Source: a virus
Length of the DNA: 42,172 nt
Direction: 5' to 3' (one strand)
IMG/VR virus record: IMGVR_UViG_3300042868_001307
Coordinates: 1-42,172 of that record
Part shown: in pieces, positions 39,039-42,172 of the stretch
Layout of the letters: each line of letters begins with the position of its first letter
Numbering within the stretch: the first letter of the stretch is position 1
The notes under the pieces: model-generated
The model's input: only the letters and a program-made list of their open reading frames with translations
Database searches by the model: none
Told to the model about the DNA's origin: nothing
Translations under genes and position numbers: made by a program

Positions 39039-39307
39039 TGGCTGGTACTGCAGGTAGTACTTTCTGTTCAGAACTTAATCGTCTGGCAAATGGTGGAACT
39101 TACCCGCTTCTTACTGCATATCTTGATGAACAAGGTGCAGCAAACAAGTGGGCTGGAACTACAGGACTTGCAGTACAGGGTGCATTAAATGCCAAACTGG
39201 GCATTACTGATAAAAAACTATTTAAAGGTATTAGAGCAGCGTGTAATGCACTGGCTAGTACAACTGACAAATCACCAACAGATGCTTTGAGAGGGATTGA
39301 CTCCTAA
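39038..39307 (+). CDS. 89-aa hypothetical protein
   Basis: It is an Ala/Gly/Thr-rich helical protein (FCSELNRLANGGTYPLLTAYL). It resembles small 'head or tail completion' genes that read 'WAGTTGLALQGALNxKxG'. It is coupled to both neighbours. Role unknown. Confidence 0.55.
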   Translation: MAGTAGSTFCSELNRLANGGTYPLLTAYLDEQGAANKWAGTTGLAVQGALNAKLGITDKKLFKGIRAACNALASTTDKSPTDALRGIDS

Positions 39308-40227
39308 TGACAACTCTTACAAATATGATTGATGAGGTTGCTGTTAATCTCTCTGGATATACATTCCAGCAGGATAGAGCAACATATCTTACTCACGCAG
39401 TGACTACAACTACATCATCTTCTGCTAGTCCTTTGGTTCTACAACTAGGTTCAACTGACTCTGTAGGTAAAGGTGTCATTGAAATTGATGAAGAGTTAAT
39501 GTGGGTAGACTCATTTGACCGTGTTGCTAACACTGCAACTGTAGCCCCATTTGGTCGTGGCTACCTAGGCACTACTGCTGCTACACACACTCTTGACACT
39601 AAGGTAACTATTAGCCCTACCTTCCCAAGATTTAATATCAAGCGAGCAATCAACGATACTATCCGCGCTCTTGGCGCCAACATATTTGCTGTAAAGACTA
39701 CAACCTTTACATTCAACTCTGCGGTTTCTACATACGCTTTTAACAACCTTAACATTAAGAATATACTTTCAGTAACCTGGCAGGACATTGGACCTTCTAG
39801 AGAGTGGGTTCCACTACGTCGCTGGGATTTTGATTCATTAGCATCTACAACAGCATTTGGTTCTGGTGCTCAGACAATTACATTAGGTGAGGCTCCAGTA
39901 TCTGGTCGCACAGTAAAGGTTGTTTATGCAACTGACCCTAACCCATTTACAACTAACTCAGAAGATTATGCAACAGTAACTGGTCTTCCAGAGTCAACAC
40001 GGGACGTAGTAGTTTTGGGCGCAGCCTACCGCTTGCTCTCATTCTTAGACCCTGCTCGTGCTTCACAGGTTAGCCCACAGGCTGATGAGACAGATTCAAA
40101 GCGTCCATACGGTGCTTCTCAAACAGCAACCAAGCAACTTTATGCTCTTTATACACAACGCTTGGATGAAGAGACAAAATCACAGCAACAGAATTATCCC
40201 GTCAAAGTTCACTACTCCCGCCGATAA
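39307..40227 (+). CDS. Head-tail adaptor / tail protein
   Basis: It encodes 306 aa. A helical N-terminus is followed by a beta domain (IDEELMWVDSFDRVANTATVAPFGRGYLGT, then HTLDTKVTISPTFPRFNIK) that is typical of phage adaptor/tail proteins. There is a central IDDTIRALG-like helix and a C-terminal helical hairpin (RDVVVLGAAYRLLSFLDPAR). It precedes the fibre gene. It is likely the adaptor linking portal to tail or fibres. Confidence 0.55.
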   Translation: MTTLTNMIDEVAVNLSGYTFQQDRATYLTHAVTTTTSSSASPLVLQLGSTDSVGKGVIEIDEELMWVDSFDRVANTATVAPFGRGYLGTTAATHTLDTKVTISPTFPRFNIKRAINDTIRALGANIFAVKTTTFTFNSAVSTYAFNNLNIKNILSVTWQDIGPSREWVPLRRWDFDSLASTTAFGSGAQTITLGEAPVSGRTVKVVYATDPNPFTTNSEDYATVTGLPESTRDVVVLGAAYRLLSFLDPARASQVSPQADETDSKRPYGASQTATKQLYALYTQRLDEETKSQQQNYPVKVHYSRR

Positions 40228-40236
40228 GGAACATCA

Positions 40237-42172
40237 ATGCCAACAGTTAGAAAATATTCCTCACGCTCACAGCAGACAACGCTGTCAAGCGCAGTTACAT
40301 CTAGTGGTACATCAATCACAGTTGTCTCTGCAGCATCCCTTCTTGGTGGAGTTACTGTAGCCGCTAACGAAGTATTTACGATTGTCATTGACCCAGATAC
40401 GGCTCTTGAAGAAATTGTAGATGTAGTTTCCGCAGGAGGTAACCCTGTCTCTGGAAACACAATTACTATTGTTCGTGGTCGTGATGGCTCTACTGGCACA
40501 GCACACTCTGCTGGTGCCGTTGTTCGTCATATGGCTATCGGTAGAGATTACCGTGAGGCAAATGACCACATCAATGAGGAAACAACTGCACACGGTTTAA
40601 CTATTGCTAATGTCCTTGAGACAACAGATACAAATATGATTACCACAGCAATGCTTCAGTCTAACGCTGTTACTACTGCAAAGATTACTGATGCAAATGT
40701 TACAACTGCCAAGATTGCCGATAGTGCAATTACTTCTGCCAAGATTGCAGACTTAGGTATTGCTACTGGAGATATTGCAGACTCTGCTATCACAAGCGGT
40801 AAGATTGCAACAGGTGCCGTAGGCACAACTAAGATTGATGACCTATCGGTTACAGAAGGTAAGTTAGCACCTAACTCAGTAACCTCAGCAAAGATTGTTG
40901 ACGGAACTATTGTTGCTGGAGACCTAGCCGATGGCGCAGTAACTTCTGCAAAGATACTAGATGGAACTATTGTCAACGCAGATATAAATGCCTCTGCTGC
41001 TATTGAAGCAACAAAGATTTCAGGTACAGCAATTACTGCTGCTGACACAGGCACTGTTACTTCCACAATGATTGCCAATGGCACAATCGTAGATGCTGAT
41101 GTTAATGCATCCGCTGCTATCGCTAAGACTAAATTAAACCTTGGTGGAACTATTACTTCTGCTGACCTTGTTGACGGAACTATTGTAGCCACAGATATTG
41201 CAGATGGAACTATTACTGCAGCCAAGTTAGTCTCTGACCCATATGCTCGTGCTAACCACACTGGTACACAATTAGCAGCAACTGTCTCAGACTTTGATAT
41301 ACAGGTTCGCACATCTCGTTTAGACCAGATGGCTGCACCTACTGCTTCAGTTGCGTTAAACGCACAGAAGATTACTGGTCTTGCTACACCTACAGATAAT
41401 ACAGATGCCTCAACTAAAGCATATGTTGATGCTCAGGTTAACGCTCTTGTAGATGGTGCTCCTGGAACACTTAATACTCTTAATGAAATTGCTACTGCAA
41501 TCTCTAGTGGTGGTTCATTTGAATCTACAGTAGTACTCAAGTCAGGTTCTACTATGACTGGTGCTCTTACCCTGTCAGGTGCTCCTACAGTAGACCTACA
41601 CGCTGCTACAAAGGCGTATGTAGATACTGTGGCTGGTTCTGCTACTGCTGCTGCAGCAAGTGCAACGGCTGCTGCTAACTCATACGATTCTTTTGATGAC
41701 CGCTACTTAGGTAGCAAGTCATCTGCTCCTTCTGTAGACAATGATGGCAATGCACTTATTGAAGGTGCTCTTTACTGGAACTCAGTAGACAATGCTATGT
41801 ACGCTTGGACAGGTTCTGAGTGGGGTTCAATCTCATCTACTGCAGAAATCTACCGCTTCCGCTTTACTGCTGCTGGCGGAGAAACAACAATCTCTGGTCT
41901 AGATGATAACGGACTAACGCTGTCATACCTTCCAGGTAAGGAGCAGGTATACCTCAATGGTGTACTCCTAGTTCGCACTACAGACTACACAGCATCCAAT
42001 GGAACAAGCCTTACATCTCTTGCAGCCTTGGCTGCTAGCGACATACTAGAAGTAATTACATTTACATCTTTTGAAGTTGCAGATGCAATTGCTCGCACAG
42101 TCTTTGATGCTAAGGGTGACATACTAGTAGGAACTGCTGCAGATACCGTTGGTAAGTTAACACTAGGAACAA
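40237..42172 (+). CDS. Tail fibre protein, 3'-truncated (allele B)
   Basis: ATG follows AAGGA; 645 codons run to the window end. An N-terminal attachment domain (residues 1-140, MPTVRKYSSRSQQTTLSSAV, then IVRGRDGSTGTAHSAG) is missing from the copy at the window start. It is followed by TAKI-type shaft repeats, the conserved VRTSRLDQMAAPT stretch, a different middle module (about 41388-41615) and the shared downstream region. Joining its last codon in frame to position 1730 would give a 717-aa fibre. It is probably the same locus as 1-1947. Confidence 0.88.
   Translation, partial: MPTVRKYSSRSQQTTLSSAVTSSGTSITVVSAASLLGGVTVAANEVFTIVIDPDTALEEIVDVVSAGGNPVSGNTITIVRGRDGSTGTAHSAGAVVRHMAIGRDYREANDHINEETTAHGLTIANVLETTDTNMITTAMLQSNAVTTAKITDANVTTAKIADSAITSAKIADLGIATGDIADSAITSGKIATGAVGTTKIDDLSVTEGKLAPNSVTSAKIVDGTIVAGDLADGAVTSAKILDGTIVNADINASAAIEATKISGTAITAADTGTVTSTMIANGTIVDADVNASAAIAKTKLNLGGTITSADLVDGTIVATDIADGTITAAKLVSDPYARANHTGTQLAATVSDFDIQVRTSRLDQMAAPTASVALNAQKITGLATPTDNTDASTKAYVDAQVNALVDGAPGTLNTLNEIATAISSGGSFESTVVLKSGSTMTGALTLSGAPTVDLHAATKAYVDTVAGSATAAAASATAAANSYDSFDDRYLGSKSSAPSVDNDGNALIEGALYWNSVDNAMYAWTGSEWGSISSTAEIYRFRFTAAGGETTISGLDDNGLTLSYLPGKEQVYLNGVLLVRTTDYTASNGTSLTSLAALAASDILEVITFTSFEVADAIARTVFDAKGDILVGTAADTVGKLTLGT
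40660..41230 (+). repeat. Fibre-shaft coding repeats, allele B
   Basis: These are TAKI/DG/IT repeats homologous to those at 1-560. The order of units is mostly preserved, but several units are substituted and many synonymous changes are present, so the two arrays diverged well before assembly. Confidence 0.7.
42046..42172 (+). repeat. Terminal copy of the 127-bp direct repeat
   Basis: It is identical to 1603-1729 and marks the true join of the circular map. The window ends on its last base. Confidence 0.9.

Overview
The window is a bacteriophage genome, almost certainly an environmental assembly. It carries terminase, portal, an N4-gp56-like major capsid protein, tail and fibre proteins and a lysis cassette, with no host-like flanking genes. 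A WhiB-type Fe-S regulator on the minus strand (C12, C46, C49, C55 plus a GSIWGG turn) points to an actinobacterial host. The moderate-to-low GC and crowded small genes would suit an aquatic low-GC actinobacterium, but that is inference. I see no tape-measure, tail-tube or sheath gene. A very large protein followed by a LysM protein sits between portal and capsid, as ejection proteins do, so a short-tailed (podovirus-like) particle is the best guess. There is no integrase, repressor or tRNA, and no DNA polymerase that I can recognise.

Layout. (1) Structural and lysis genes run on the plus strand from about 23.06 kb to the window end and continue at 1-11.25 kb: TerL, portal, a proteasome-like Ntn protease, a 1778-aa virion protein, a LysM protein, scaffold, capsid, a run of tiny Lys-rich proteins, a glycosyltransferase, a connector, the fibre gene, adhesin-like genes, a self-contained sulfotransferase unit, a tail protein and the lysis cassette. 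(2) A minus-strand pair at 11.34-12.35 kb encodes a methyltransferase and a nuclease-like protein. (3) Plus-strand replication and nucleotide genes lie at 12.55-17.9 kb: a split Cas4/RecB-like nuclease, a zinc protein, a RecA-fold helicase, a Holliday-resolvase-like nuclease, a split primase, a DUF1599-like protein, another nuclease and a sigma-like factor. (4) A dense minus-strand operon of about 22 genes, mostly under 100 aa, runs from 22.35 down to 17.95 kb. Half of them carry CxxC motifs, and the set includes WhiB, an FmdB-like ribbon and a lytic transglycosylase. (5) A hairpin-rich non-coding stretch of about 700 bp precedes TerL.

The ends are informative. The last 127 bases exactly equal positions 1603-1729, in the same reading frame. 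The 5' part of the window (1-1602) is a diverged second version of the fibre gene found at 40237-42172. The simplest reading is a circular map of about 40,443 bp with two fibre alleles in the population.

The least expected signals are regulatory. They are a CRP/GlxR-type operator beside a promoter of the minus operon, a TTGACA-N17-TATAAT promoter, and two homologous structured leaders with a compensatory base-pair change. There is also a hairpin whose loop complements the Shine-Dalgarno just downstream, a recurring GACAGGAG start-associated sequence confined to the non-structural genes, and a sulfotransferase gene with an apparently leaderless promoter and its own terminator.
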